From Mesorhizobium sp. L-2-11 (GTDB taxonomy: Bacteria; Pseudomonadota; Alphaproteobacteria; Rhizobiales; Rhizobiaceae), in assembly GCF_016756595.1 (NCBI RefSeq), contig NZ_AP023257.1, forward strand, positions 5,410,001 through 5,474,000: a DNA stretch of 64,000 nucleotides, read 5' to 3'. A program made the translations under genes and the position numbers. This document shows positions 24,338 to 33,181 of the stretch, piece by piece. How positions within the stretch are numbered: position 1 is the first letter of the stretch; each line of letters starts with the position of its first letter. The notes beneath the pieces are model-generated. The model saw nothing but the letters and a program-made list of their open reading frames with translations, was not told where the DNA came from and ran no database searches.

Positions 24338-25432
24338 AATCTCGGTCTTGGCGATATGGATGCCGAAACCTTCAAGGCCGACATAGTGGCGTTCGCGCGA
24401 GGCGATCAGGTTGATCGAGGAAATGCCCAGATCCTTCAAGATTTGCGCACCGAGGCCGATCTCGCGCCATTCGCTTTCGCGGCGGCGGGCCTCTTCATGG
24501 TCCTCGCGGTCGCCGGCGGCCGGCCGGTTGCGCTCCTGGTGGGCGACGCCGACGGACCCTTCGCGCAGATAGACGATGACGCCGCGCCGACGCTCGCCCA
24601 TCGATTTCATGATGCCGTCCAGCCTGTGGCCGGTGCCGAAAACGTCCGTCACGACATCCTCGGAATGCAGTCGCACCGGCACCTCCTCGCCGTCGCGGAT
24701 GTCGCCGAAGACGATCGCCACATGGTGCATCGAATCCCAGGGCAGCGTGTAGGTGAAGACCTGCGCCTTGCCGCCGGGCGTGTCGATCTCCGAACAGGCG
24801 ACACGCTCGACCAGCGTTTCCTTGCGCTGGCGATAGGCGATGAGGTCGGCTACCGAAATCTGCTTCAAACCGTTCTTTTCGGCGAAGGCCTGCACCTGCG
24901 GGCCGCGCATCACCGTGCCGTCATCATTGACCAGCTCGGAAATGACACCGACCGGCGGCAGGCCGGCAAGCTTGCACAAATCGACCGCAGCCTCTGTATG
25001 GCCCGAACGCATCAGCACACCGCCTTCGCGCGCAATCAGCGGGAAGATGTGGCCGGGGCGGACGAAATCGGAGGCGCCGACATTGCCGTTGGCAAGGTTG
25101 CGCACGGTCAATGTGCGGTCGTCGGCCGAAATGCCCGTCGTGGTGCCGTGCTTGAAATCGACACTGACGGTGAAGGCGGTGGTGTGGGCCGAGTCATTGT
25201 CGGCGACCATCGGCGACAGGTTGAGGCGCTTGGCCTCGTCGCGCGGCATCGGCGTGCAGACGATGCCGGAGGTGTTGCGGACGATGAACGCCATCTTTTC
25301 CGGCGTGCAATGGACGGCGGCGACGATCAGGTCGCCCTCGTTCTCGCGCCCGTCATCGTCCATGACGACGACAATCTCGCCGCGTTCGAAGGCGCGCAGG
25401 GCTTCGACGATCTTCTTCTGGTCGTAAGGCAT
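24332..25432 (-). CDS. ribB: 3,4-dihydroxy-2-butanone 4-phosphate synthase with degenerate GTP-cyclohydrolase-II domain
   Basis: Residues 1-205 are a complete DHBP synthase, with DDDGRENEGDL, RDEAKRLNL, TVSVDFKHGTTTGISADDR, RPGHIFPL and SGHTEAAVDLCKLAG. This domain makes the four-carbon precursor of riboflavin. Residues about 210-366 follow the fold of RibA, but the zinc site is lost: the family C-x2-GD...C-x-C becomes VRLHSEDVVTDVFGTGHRL. This RibBX-type variant is known in proteobacteria; the second domain probably has no cyclohydrolase activity. The stop codon lies at the end of a dispersed repeat. Confidence 0.93.
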   Translation of the reverse strand: MPYDQKKIVEALRAFERGEIVVVMDDDGRENEGDLIVAAVHCTPEKMAFIVRNTSGIVCTPMPRDEAKRLNLSPMVADNDSAHTTAFTVSVDFKHGTTTGISADDRTLTVRNLANGNVGASDFVRPGHIFPLIAREGGVLMRSGHTEAAVDLCKLAGLPPVGVISELVNDDGTVMRGPQVQAFAEKNGLKQISVADLIAYRQRKETLVERVACSEIDTPGGKAQVFTYTLPWDSMHHVAIVFGDIRDGEEVPVRLHSEDVVTDVFGTGHRLDGIMKSMGERRRGVIVYLREGSVGVAHQERNRPAAGDREDHEEARRRESEWREIGLGAQILKDLGISSINLIASRERHYVGLEGFGIHIAKTEIL

Positions 25433-25558
25433 AGGTGCTCGCTTTGCTCGCAGGGGAATAGGGGAGTAGGGCAGTAAGGGAATAGGGAAAAGGGAAAATT
25501 TGCTGTCTCGGCGGGCGGCGTAACATACTGCCCTACTGCCCTACTGCCCTACTCCCCT
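25433..25558. repeat. G-rich inverted and tandem repeat between aroC and ribB
   Basis: AGGGGAGTAGGGCAGTA (25460-25476) is matched by its exact complement at 25542-25558. On the leftward strand the right arm contains an 8-bp tandem GTAGGGCA, about three copies. The aroC stop codon lies inside it. The rest of the 108-bp spacer is purine-rich filler. Confidence 0.7.
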
Positions 25559-26650
25559 CCCTGTCTGTCCCCGATGACGCAGATAGTGATCGGCGATCGC
25601 GCAGGCAACCATCGCCTCGCCGATCGGCACGGCGCGGATGCCGACGCACGGATCGTGACGTCCCTTGGTCATGATCTCGACGTCGTTGCCGTCCTTGTCG
25701 ATCGACTTTCGCGGGGTCAGGATCGACGAGGTCGGCTTGACGGCGAAGCGCGCGACGATCGCCTGGCCAGTCGAGATGCCGCCGAGGATGCCGCCGGCAT
25801 TGTTGGACAGGAAGACCGGTTTGCCGTCATTGCCGATGCGCATCTCGTCGGCATTCTCTTCGCCGGTGATGCGAGCGGCCTCGAACCCGTTGCCGATCTC
25901 GACACCCTTGACGGCATTGATCGACATCAGGCCCGAGGCGATGTCCTGATCGAGCTTGGCGTAGATCGGCGCGCCCAGGCCTGCCGGAACGCCGTCGGCG
26001 ACGATCTCAATTACCGCGCCGACCGAGGAACCCGCCTTGCGGATGCCATCAAGATAGGCGGCGAAGACGGCGACCGATGCCGGATCGGGCGTAAAGAATG
26101 GGTTTTCGGCGTCGCCCACGAAATTCCAGTTCCAGTTGGCGCGGTCGATCGATTTTTCTCCCATCGACACCAGCGCGCCGCGCACGATCATGCCGGGCAC
26201 GACTTTGCGGGCCAAGGCTCCGGCCGCCACCCGCGCCGCCGTCTCGCGGGCCGACGAACGGCCGCCACCGCGATAATCGCGCAGGCCGTATTTGATGTCG
26301 TAGGTATAATCGGCATGACCCGGTCGGTATTGGCGGGCGATCTCGCCATAATCCTTGGAGCGCTGGTCGACATTCTCGATGACCATCGACACCGGCGTGC
26401 CGGTGGTGATCATGGTCTCGCCGTCGTCATCCAGGATGAAGCCGGACAGGATCTTGACCTCGTCGGGTTCGCGACGCTGCGTCACGAAACGCGATTGACC
26501 CGGGCGGCGTTTGTCGAGTTCGGCCTGGACCTCGGCGCGCGTGAAGCGGATGCCGGGCGGACAGCCGTCGACCACGCAGCCGAGCGCTGGGCCATGGCTT
26601 TCGCCCCAGGTGGTGACGCGGAAAAGATGGCCAAAAGTATTGTGAGACAT
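25541..26650 (-). CDS. aroC: Chorismate synthase
   Basis: The 369-residue FMN-dependent lyase makes chorismate from EPSP, the last step of the shikimate pathway. Signatures include [20 protein letters not shown] at the start, [34 protein letters not shown], and [33 protein letters not shown]. It is full length. The last few residues (GRGVGQ) and the stop are encoded by the G-rich repeat in the aroC-ribB spacer. Confidence 0.97.
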   Translation of the reverse strand: MSHNTFGHLFRVTTWGESHGPALGCVVDGCPPGIRFTRAEVQAELDKRRPGQSRFVTQRREPDEVKILSGFILDDDGETMITTGTPVSMVIENVDQRSKDYGEIARQYRPGHADYTYDIKYGLRDYRGGGRSSARETAARVAAGALARKVVPGMIVRGALVSMGEKSIDRANWNWNFVGDAENPFFTPDPASVAVFAAYLDGIRKAGSSVGAVIEIVADGVPAGLGAPIYAKLDQDIASGLMSINAVKGVEIGNGFEAARITGEENADEMRIGNDGKPVFLSNNAGGILGGISTGQAIVARFAVKPTSSILTPRKSIDKDGNDVEIMTKGRHDPCVGIRAVPIGEAMVACAIADHYLRHRGQTGRGVGQ

Positions 26651-26686
26651 GAAAACCAGCCCTGCCGGCGCCGAGCCGGCTTAGCA

Positions 26687-26728
26687 CATGACCCCGAAAA
26701 CCCGGAGCGATTTTCGGGAAGGATCATG
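26687..26728. repeat. Rhizobial-type palindromic intergenic repeat upstream of aroC
   Basis: CATGACCCCGAAAA pairs imperfectly with TTTTCGGGAAGGATCATG around a 10-base loop. The CCCGAAAA/TTTTCGGG core and the flanking CATGA/TCATG resemble a very common intergenic repeat of rhizobia. It lies 36 bp upstream of the aroC start. Confidence 0.6.
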
Positions 26729-26872
26729 CGCAAAATCAAAAGTGCCACAGCGCCCTTCTGTGTCAGGACGCCGGCGCAGTAGCTGCGTTCTATTGGCGTT
26801 TTCCGCAGTGGTCAAACTGTGATCCTGACGGATTTAGTTTTGACACATTCGGTTGGTTTCTGCTTCCCTCGA

Positions 26873-26900
26873 ACCGTCTGTTGAACACCGTCTGTTGAAC
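26873..26900. repeat. Two tandem copies of a 14-bp unit
   Basis: ACCGTCTGTTGAAC occurs twice head to tail, ending 41 bp before the DUF1344 start. It could be a regulator site or simple slippage. The remaining 26729-26930 interval shows nothing else I can name. Confidence 0.6.
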
Positions 26901-26941
26901 ACCCGCCGCCACCGAGCCGGCGCAATGATAAGAGGACGATG

Positions 26942-27205
26942 ATGCGTATCCCGATCGGCGCCGTTGCCGCCATGTTGCTGATTTCCACCGCCGCCTTTGC
27001 CGGCCAAACCGAAGGCCTGATCAAAGAGATCGACAAGGAAACGTTGACGCTGACACTCGACGACGGCAAATCCTACAAGCTGAACGCCGAAACCGATCTC
27101 GAAGCGCTGAAACCCGGCATGGACATCGTGATCGCGTACGACGAGACAAACGGCGAGAACATCATCACCGACATGCAATTGCCGGACAGCGATTCAACCG
27201 AATAG
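26942..27205 (+). CDS. Exported DUF1344 protein
   Basis: The 87-residue protein has a signal peptide (MRIPIGAVAAMLLISTAAFA) and a short beta-rich domain: GLIKEIDKETLTLTLDDGKSYKLN, then LKPGMDIVIAYDE, typical of DUF1344, a small periplasmic OB-like family of rhizobia with unknown function. AGAGGA fits the second of two adjacent ATGs (26942). Its 3' end overlaps the relic of a LuxR-type gene on the other strand. Confidence 0.85.
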   Translation: MRIPIGAVAAMLLISTAAFAGQTEGLIKEIDKETLTLTLDDGKSYKLNAETDLEALKPGMDIVIAYDETNGENIITDMQLPDSDSTE

Positions 27206-27412
27206 ACTCAATTCCGTCAGGGCGGTGCTGGCTATTCTCGCGAGCAACGCGACCGGCTCCAGCTGGCGATGGATCTCGGTTTTGGCGAAGACGGCTTTCA
27301 GCTGATTCCTGGCGGTTTCGTAAGCGAACTCGCAAGTCATCCGCGACGGCCTTCAACCCTGCGCCCGATGAAACCCGGCAAGCCAGTCTTGCCTCGGTGA
27401 GGCGTCCGGCTG
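27194..27412 (-). pseudogene. Decayed LuxR-type HTH C-terminus, frameshifted
   Basis: Read leftward, one frame gives LTEARLACRVSSGAGLKAVADDL (broken here after 20 residues by the shift) and a second frame continues as YETARNQLKAVFAKTEIHRQ and EPVALLARI, ending at TGA 27194-27196. Joined, they reproduce a LuxR-type helix-turn-helix like the end of the intact regulator at 55636 (LTPAEARLA, KSARTYLERIFRKTETSRQ, SELVALL). No upstream coding part remains. The frame change lies near 27340. It is a relic, not a working gene. Confidence 0.75.
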
Positions 27413-27462
27413 AACTTAACCTCTCACGGTGAAGTCGCTAAATTCGGGCGGCACGACTGCAT

Positions 27463-27483
27463 TCTCACCAATTTCTAACCTGA
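27463..27483 (+). promoter_or_regulatory. 21-bp box upstream of the histidine kinase gene
   Basis: TCTCACCAATTTCTAACCTG plus A is repeated upstream of the ECF sigma gene at 30163-30183 with 19 of 21 identities. It lies 178 bp before the kinase start, in an interval without genes. It is probably a shared promoter or regulator site. Confidence 0.55.
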
Positions 27484-27660
27484 ATCTCCCGTATCCTTAA
27501 CAGCGGGGCCTCTATGTTTGCTCTGTGCTAAATCGGCGTCGGGGAAATGTTGCGCCGATCCGTGCGAGCCATCCTGCACGGTGCTCTTCGCTGCCGCGAA
27601 GGGGGACGTGAGTATTCATGAATCCGATCGGTTTCGGGTTCTCAACGCCAATGGACACCG

Positions 27661-29322
27661 ATGGGCATCAGGTCTCGCATTCTTGTATTTCAGCTCATTG
27701 TCGTGGGGGCAGTCGTGATGATGGCGGCTATCGTCTACATCACCATTCGCTCGACGACCTACTACACTCAGCGCGTGCAATGGGCCAACAACCAACTGGA
27801 AGCTGTCACCGCACTTACGGTCAACGCCAACCGATATTCTGAGCAGATCGCCGAGTTCCTGTTGATTGGCGAACCGGAGCGTCCCGACTACGAGAGCGCC
27901 CGCGCCGAGCTTGAGGCGGGATTCGAAAAGCTCGCGCAACTGACCAGGGGAGAGGCTGAGTTTCTCGGGCGCAGCAGCGAACAGGAGGACAGCGGTGACG
28001 AGATCTTCCGCATCACTCGGATGCGCGCGCTCTACGGAGAAATCGCCAAAGCCACGTCTGACGCAATCAATTTTCGCAACCAGGGGCGCCAGGAAGACGC
28101 GGTCAGGATTTTTCGCCGGGACATCGAGAATCGTTTCGACGCCGAGTTCGAAAACATCCTGGAAGCCGCGCGGCGCGACGAAGAGGAAGAGGTTGTGAGA
28201 ACCGAGTTGCAGGCAGAAGCACTGTGGCGACGCCTGACCTGGATGACGGCCGCGCTTGCGTTGGCTGCTGTGGTTCTCTGCTTTGCCGCTGCTTTCCTTC
28301 TCGCCCGATCATTGATGCGCCCGATCAGCCTTCTGACCGAAGGCACAGAGGCGATCAGTCGTGGTGATCTCGACCACCGGATCGCCTTTGATGGCCGCGA
28401 CGAACTTGGTGCGCTCGCCAGGCGGTTCAACGAAATGGCCACACATCAGCAAGACCAGCGCGACCGGCTGCTCAACGCCAAAGCAGAACTCGAGCAGCAA
28501 GTTGCCGCACGAACGGCAGAGCTTGCCGCGGCGAACCAGCGGTTGACCGAGCTCGACCGGTTGCGCGTCCAGTTCCTTGCCGACATCAGCCATGAACTGC
28601 GCACGCCGCTGACGGCGCTTCGCGGTGAAGCGGAAATTCCGCTGCGCCATGGTTCAAAGCCAGAGGCAGTGTACCGCGATGCGCTCGAACGGATTGTCAC
28701 TCAGAGCCTGGAGATGGGACGCCTCGTCGACGATCTCGTGTTTCTGTCTCGTTCGGAAACCGATACAATACGCTTCGAGGCCCGCCGAACGGACCTCGTG
28801 AGCATCGTCGCCGATGCCGTCCACGAGGGCGAAATCCTGGGGCGCGCCAAGGGCATCTCGATCAAGGCGGCCTACATCACACGTCCGGTTTGGGTCACTG
28901 CCGACGCGCAGCGGCTCAAACAGGCTCTCGTCATAATTCTGGACAATGCCATAAAATATTCTCCGCGCGATCGCTCGGTGAACGTGAATATAACGGTTAT
29001 GGACGGGCATGCAGAGATTGCGATACGCGACAAGGGTTTGGGCATTCCAGCCGAGGAAATACCCAAAGTGTTCGAGCGATTTTATCGTGGCCGAAGCCCA
29101 AGGGCGTCGCGCCAACTTGGCAGTGGCCTCGGTCTGGCGATTGCGAAATGGCTCATCGAAAAGCATCGTGGCGAGATTGCGCTCACCAGCGAGGTCGGGT
29201 CTTTTACTGAAGTCGTGGTCCGGCTTCCACGCGCTGATGCAACCGCGTCTGCGGATGCGAACGCGGATGCCGCCGTGGTCGTTCTGAAAAAGAGGCTGCG
29301 TGCAAAAGCCGGCTCGGAATAA
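27661..29322 (+). CDS. Membrane sensor histidine kinase
   Basis: The 553-residue kinase has a first span at about 8-30, a helical periplasmic sensor of about 165 residues, a second span at about 196-217, a HAMP domain (RPISLLTEGTEAISRGDLDHRI) and a coiled coil to 300. The HisKA site is H311 (DISHELRTPLTALRGE). N box LDNAIKYSPRD, G1 DKGLGIP and G2 GSGLGLAIAK complete the ATPase. The tail is Ala/Asp-rich. It is followed by an OmpR-type response regulator 125 bp downstream, its likely partner. The signal is unknown. Confidence 0.93.
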   Translation: MGIRSRILVFQLIVVGAVVMMAAIVYITIRSTTYYTQRVQWANNQLEAVTALTVNANRYSEQIAEFLLIGEPERPDYESARAELEAGFEKLAQLTRGEAEFLGRSSEQEDSGDEIFRITRMRALYGEIAKATSDAINFRNQGRQEDAVRIFRRDIENRFDAEFENILEAARRDEEEEVVRTELQAEALWRRLTWMTAALALAAVVLCFAAAFLLARSLMRPISLLTEGTEAISRGDLDHRIAFDGRDELGALARRFNEMATHQQDQRDRLLNAKAELEQQVAARTAELAAANQRLTELDRLRVQFLADISHELRTPLTALRGEAEIPLRHGSKPEAVYRDALERIVTQSLEMGRLVDDLVFLSRSETDTIRFEARRTDLVSIVADAVHEGEILGRAKGISIKAAYITRPVWVTADAQRLKQALVIILDNAIKYSPRDRSVNVNITVMDGHAEIAIRDKGLGIPAEEIPKVFERFYRGRSPRASRQLGSGLGLAIAKWLIEKHRGEIALTSEVGSFTEVVVRLPRADATASADANADAAVVVLKKRLRAKAGSE

Positions 29323-29447
29323 TGAACGACCTCCTTCGTTTCCTGGATTACGATAGTTGAGGCGGGAGCTTGGCGGAATGACCGCGCCCACCGTGAGGCG
29401 GGAATTTCTCTCACTCCCTGCAATACGACCCGGGGACGGAGGTGTTA

Positions 29448-30122
29448 ATGTCAAGGATTCTGCTGGTAGAGGACGACGATCGAATCGTCGGCTTCATCAA
29501 GCGAGGACTCGAAGCCGAGGGTTACGTTGTCGACGTGACCGACAGTGGCGGGGATGCGCTGGCGATGGTGCGGGAGACGCCATATGCGCTGATCGTTCTC
29601 GACCGCCTGCTTCCAGGGATCGACGGCCTCGAAGTATGTCGCATGCTGCGGCGCGAGCAGCACCAGCATCTTGTCCTGATGCTCACGGCAAGAGACAGCC
29701 TGCAGGACAAGGTCGAAGGGCTGAAAGGCGGTGCCGACGACTACCTGACCAAACCTTTCGCCTTCGACGAACTGATCGCGCGCATGGAGGCGCTGCTTCG
29801 TCGCGGCTCCAGCACAGGCGCAGACCCAGTCCTCAGGGTTGGCGATCTGGCGCTTGATCCGGTCGGCAAGAAGGTCTGGCGCGGCGAACGCGAGATCAGC
29901 CTGACGGCCAAGGAATTCAGGCTGCTCGCGTATCTGATGTCGCACTCCGGCGCTGTGATCAGCAGAACCCGGCTGCTCAACAATGTTTGGGATCTGAGCT
30001 TCGACCCGGAAACGAAGGTGGTCGACGTCTACATCCGCTACCTTCGCAGCAAGATCGAAAGCGTGGACGAAAAGCCACTCATAAAAACCGTGCGGGGGTT
30101 CGGCTACGTGATATCGGCTTGA
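29448..30122 (+). CDS. OmpR-family response regulator
   Basis: The 224-residue protein has a receiver domain with acidic pocket EDDD, phosphorylation site D52 (LIVLDRLLPG) and K near 103 (LTKPF). A winged-helix output domain follows (LTAKEFRLLAYLMSHSGAVISRTRLLNNVW, shown as LTAKEFRLLAYL and ISRTRLLNNVW in the two key helices). GGAGG supports ATG 29448; the GTG two codons earlier is less likely. It should be phosphorylated by the upstream kinase and may act on the box repeated at 27463 and 30163. Confidence 0.93.
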   Translation: MSRILLVEDDDRIVGFIKRGLEAEGYVVDVTDSGGDALAMVRETPYALIVLDRLLPGIDGLEVCRMLRREQHQHLVLMLTARDSLQDKVEGLKGGADDYLTKPFAFDELIARMEALLRRGSSTGADPVLRVGDLALDPVGKKVWRGEREISLTAKEFRLLAYLMSHSGAVISRTRLLNNVWDLSFDPETKVVDVYIRYLRSKIESVDEKPLIKTVRGFGYVISA

Positions 30123-30162
30123 AGCCAGCGGGTCACCCACGTTTTCAGGACATAGGCACTTC

Positions 30163-30183
30163 TCTCACCAAGCTCTAACCTGA
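30163..30183 (+). promoter_or_regulatory. Second copy of the 21-bp box, upstream of the ECF sigma gene
   Basis: TCTCACCAAGCTCTAACCTG plus A matches 27463-27483 at 19 of 21 positions. It begins 105 bp before the sigma-factor ORF, just after the response regulator gene. Confidence 0.55.
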
Positions 30184-30267
30184 TGCTTGCCATAGTCTAA
30201 TCCTGGCCTTTCCGAAATCTAGCCGGACTCCCACGCTGGTTTAGCCGCCGTCGTCATATGCTGCCAT

Positions 30268-30906
30268 ATGAAGATACCGACCCACCCCCAATGCGTGCGG
30301 AGGCGGCTGACTTCGCCTGGTCCTCAAGAAACCGGAAACTTCGACGTGATTGAGACTGATCAATTCGGAAAGCAGCTTGTTGCATTTCTTCCGAACCTGC
30401 GCCGTTTTGCGATTTCCCTTTGCCGTTCCCGCGATCTTGCCGACGATCTGGTGCAGGCGGCTTGCGAACGCGCGCTTGCCAACTCCGAGCGCTTTGAACC
30501 TGGAACCCGTTTTGATGCCTGGTTGTTCCGGATTGTGCGAAATTTGTGGATTGATCACATCAGAAGGCAGCGCACGGCCGGCCCGCAGGAAGACATTGAG
30601 CAACGGCAGGACCTTGTCGGCGCCTGTGGCGAGCGAGATGTCGAAGCACGCTTTATCCTGAACAGCGTTGCCCAGGCGATTACCGATCTGCCGGACGATC
30701 AGCGCGAAATCATTCTCCTGGTCTGCGTCGAGGACCTTTCCTACAGGGAGGCGGCCGGCGTTCTCGAAATACCGATCGGAACGGTGATGAGCCGGCTGGC
30801 CCGCGCCAGAAAAAACCTCGCCGAGGCAGTCGGAATAAATCCCGGCTTGCCACGTTCACCGATCACGAAGGGCGAGAACAGAAATGATCAGATGCGAGTT
30901 TGCTGA
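30268..30906 (+). CDS. ECF-type RNA polymerase sigma factor
   Basis: The protein of up to 212 residues has sigma region 2 (FLPNLRRFAISLCRSRDLADDLVQ and FDAWLFRIVRNLWIDHIRR in sequence) and region 4 (DLPDDQREIILLVCVEDLSYREAAG, then IPIGTVMSRLARARK). The first 25 residues before VIETDQFGKQ are not typical, so a GTG at 30346 may be the true start. Its 3' end overlaps the anti-sigma gene by 23 bp. The pair probably forms one autoregulated operon. Confidence 0.92.
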   Translation: MKIPTHPQCVRRRLTSPGPQETGNFDVIETDQFGKQLVAFLPNLRRFAISLCRSRDLADDLVQAACERALANSERFEPGTRFDAWLFRIVRNLWIDHIRRQRTAGPQEDIEQRQDLVGACGERDVEARFILNSVAQAITDLPDDQREIILLVCVEDLSYREAAGVLEIPIGTVMSRLARARKNLAEAVGINPGLPRSPITKGENRNDQMRVC

Positions 30907-31675
30907 CGAAACGCTTATGGCCTTTGCAGACGGCGAACTTGACGACGCGACTGCCGCAGCCATCGAGAAAGCCATGCAACCGGATATCGCCAGCCAGGTC
31001 GCCCTGTTCCTGGAAACCCGCATTCAGGTCAAAGAGGCACTGATGCCGGTTCTCGATGAACCCGTTCCCGACCGGCTCAGCCAGTCCGTGCAGCGAATGA
31101 TCGACGAGGCCAGGCGGCGCAGCGTTCCATCGCACGCCAGCCAGCGCGCGCGTGTCGTTGCCTTCGGGGCGGGGGACAATCGTGCAATGCCGCGCCCCCA
31201 GGGATCCCGGATCATGCCGTTGGCTGCTTCGCTGGTTGCAGTCGCTTTTGGGTTCGGCGGATATTTTTTTGGCTTTGCCATCCAAAACCAGCCGCATGGA
31301 CTTGAGGTGGCAGGGCAGAACAGCCCACTTTCAGAGGCGCTCGGGCAGGTGGCGTCCGGCGCAGAAACCGTGCTGGCAGGCTCCACCGACAGGATCCGTG
31401 CCGTAGCCACGTTTCGCGATGGAACCGGTTCCTTGTGCCGCGAATTCGAAATCGATTCCGCCAACCGCTCGACCGTCATATCCGTGGCGTGCCACTCGGA
31501 TATTGGTTGGGCGGTGAATTTTGCCGTCGTTGCGCCCACGCGCGATGGCGGATATGCACCGGCCTCGTCTACGGAAGCGCTCGATTCCTATCTCGCGGCA
31601 ACCGGAGCGCATGAGCCTCTGTCACGGGAAGACGAGGCAGCGGCATTGAGATCGTTGGGCCGGGTAGAAGAGTAA
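30884..31675 (+). CDS. Membrane-bound anti-sigma factor
   Basis: The 263-residue protein has an N-terminal cytosolic anti-sigma region (FADETLMAFADGELDDATAAAIE), one membrane span near residues 110-128 (PLAASLVAVAFGFGGYFFGF) and a periplasmic domain with two cysteines (SLCREF and VACHSD). This is the usual layout of an ECF-sigma inhibitor. The zinc-type HxxxCxxC motif is absent. Overlap with the sigma gene supports coupled translation. The trigger that releases the sigma factor is unknown. Confidence 0.88.
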   Translation: MIRCEFADETLMAFADGELDDATAAAIEKAMQPDIASQVALFLETRIQVKEALMPVLDEPVPDRLSQSVQRMIDEARRRSVPSHASQRARVVAFGAGDNRAMPRPQGSRIMPLAASLVAVAFGFGGYFFGFAIQNQPHGLEVAGQNSPLSEALGQVASGAETVLAGSTDRIRAVATFRDGTGSLCREFEIDSANRSTVISVACHSDIGWAVNFAVVAPTRDGGYAPASSTEALDSYLAATGAHEPLSREDEAAALRSLGRVEE

Positions 31676-31700
31676 TGGCAGACACTCCCTCTGCCCTTGT

Positions 31701-31733
31701 CGAGGGCATGCTTTTGCGCGACATGCATCAGAG
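31701..31733. repeat. Dispersed repeat shared with 24305-24337
   Basis: CGAGGGCATGCTTTTGCGCG and the following 13 bases match the copy near ribB with 31 of 33 identities. The last bases carry the stop codon of the leftward phosphatase gene. Confidence 0.7.
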
Positions 31734-32315
31734 CCACTCCAGGCGTCGGCCCTCCAGCCTGAGCAAGCGATCGTGCGGCACATTTAGTCTTGCGGCTTCT
31801 TTCTCGGGCATTCCCAGCACCATGCGGAACAGGGCGCGCACGACGCCGCCATGGGTCACGCAGACCGTCTGGCGATCCAGCGCGTCGAACCACGGCTTTA
31901 CCCGTTCGAGCAGCATTTGGTAGCTTTCGGCGCCCTCGCCGGGCGGCAGGAAATTCCACTTGTCGAGACGCCTCTCCCTGGCCGAGCCGAAATGCCGGGC
32001 CTCGAGTTCGGGAAAGGTGAAACCCTGCCAGTCGCCGAAACTCATTTCGACAAGGCGGGGATCGGTGCGGTAAGCTTGGGGATCGAGCCCCATCGCCATG
32101 CGAATGCGTTCCATGGTCTCACGCGTTCGCCGCATCGGGCTGGCGACAAAATCGAAATCTTCGGGGTTATGAACGAATTCGGCCAGTCGACGGCCATTGC
32201 GGGTCGCCTGCTCGCGGCCGAGCGGGTTGAGATCGGTATCGGCCTGTCCTTGCAGCCGGGACTCGGCGTTCCACACCGTCTGGCCATGGCGCGCGATGTA
32301 GACGAGCGGATACAT
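31728..32315 (-). CDS. Histidine phosphatase family protein
   Basis: The 195-residue protein has the phosphoglycerate-mutase-like catalytic core: YIARHGQTVWNAESRLQGQ with the nucleophilic His, SPMRRTRET, EMSFGDWQG and CVTHGGVVRAL. Members dephosphorylate small metabolites such as sugar phosphates or alpha-ribazole phosphate; no cobalamin genes are adjacent. ATG 32315 starts just before the conserved core; the longer frame runs into fabI. It ends in a dispersed repeat and lies 47 bp after fabI. Confidence 0.9.
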   Translation of the reverse strand: MYPLVYIARHGQTVWNAESRLQGQADTDLNPLGREQATRNGRRLAEFVHNPEDFDFVASPMRRTRETMERIRMAMGLDPQAYRTDPRLVEMSFGDWQGFTFPELEARHFGSARERRLDKWNFLPPGEGAESYQMLLERVKPWFDALDRQTVCVTHGGVVRALFRMVLGMPEKEAARLNVPHDRLLRLEGRRLEWL

Positions 32316-32362
32316 CAGGTCATCCGGAGAGCGGTCGTGAGCAGGCGGGAGGGTATATTCGA

Positions 32363-33181
32363 CTATTCCTTGACGGTCGAGATATCGGGCGCGTCGACCG
32401 CCTTCATGCCGACGACATGGTAGCCGGAATCGACATGGTGGATCTCGCCGGTGACGCCGCGTGAAAGGTTTGAAAGGAAATAGACCGCTGAATCGCCGAC
32501 CTCCTCTTGCGTCACCGTCTGCTTTAGCGGCGAATTGTATTCGTTCCACTTCAAGATGTAGCGAAAATCGCCGATGCCGGAGGCTGCCAGCGTCTTGATC
32601 GGACCGGCGGAGATGGCGTTGACGCGGATTTTCTTGGCGCCGAGGTCGACGGCCAGATAGCGCACGCTGGCTTCGAGCGCAGCCTTGGCAACACCCATGA
32701 CGTTGTAGTGCGGCATCACTTTTTCCGCACCGTAATAAGTCAACGTCAGCAGCGAGCCGCCATCGGTCATCAGCGCCTCAGCGCGCTTGGCGATGGTGGT
32801 GAAGGAAAACACCGAAATGTCCATCGTGCGCAGGAAATTGTCGCGCGTCGTCTCGACATAGCGGCCTGTCAGTTCGTCCTTGTCGGAAAAGGCGATGGCG
32901 TGGACGAGGAAATCGAGCTTGCCCCAATGCTTGGCGATGTCGTCGAAGACCGCATCGAGGGTTGTCGGATCGGTCACATCGCAATGCCCGGCGACATGGG
33001 CGTTGAGTTCCGCCGCCAGCGGCTCGACGCGCTTCTTGAACGCCTCGCCCTGATAGGTCAGCGCGATCTCGGCGCCATGGTCGACGCAGGCTTTGGCGAT
33101 GCCATAGGCGATCGACCGATTGTTCGCGACGCCCAGGACAAGCCCGCGCTTGCCGGCCATAATGCCTTGTCCACCCGCCAT
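32363..33181 (-). CDS. fabI: Enoyl-[acyl-carrier-protein] reductase (NADH)
   Basis: The 272-residue SDR-type enzyme completes each round of fatty-acid elongation. FabI hallmarks are GVANNRSIAYGIAKA at the NADH site, the catalytic Y-x6-K (YNVMGVAK) and SAGPIKTLAASGI in the substrate loop. The Mesorhizobium-type N-terminus MAGGQGIMAGKRG supports the ATG at 33181. It may share a message with the downstream phosphatase. Confidence 0.95.
   Translation of the reverse strand: MAGGQGIMAGKRGLVLGVANNRSIAYGIAKACVDHGAEIALTYQGEAFKKRVEPLAAELNAHVAGHCDVTDPTTLDAVFDDIAKHWGKLDFLVHAIAFSDKDELTGRYVETTRDNFLRTMDISVFSFTTIAKRAEALMTDGGSLLTLTYYGAEKVMPHYNVMGVAKAALEASVRYLAVDLGAKKIRVNAISAGPIKTLAASGIGDFRYILKWNEYNSPLKQTVTQEEVGDSAVYFLSNLSRGVTGEIHHVDSGYHVVGMKAVDAPDISTVKE

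Noticed and set aside
24263..26782. Long open frames antisense to ribB and aroC
   Set aside because: Shadows of the real genes; no ribosome binding site or motif.
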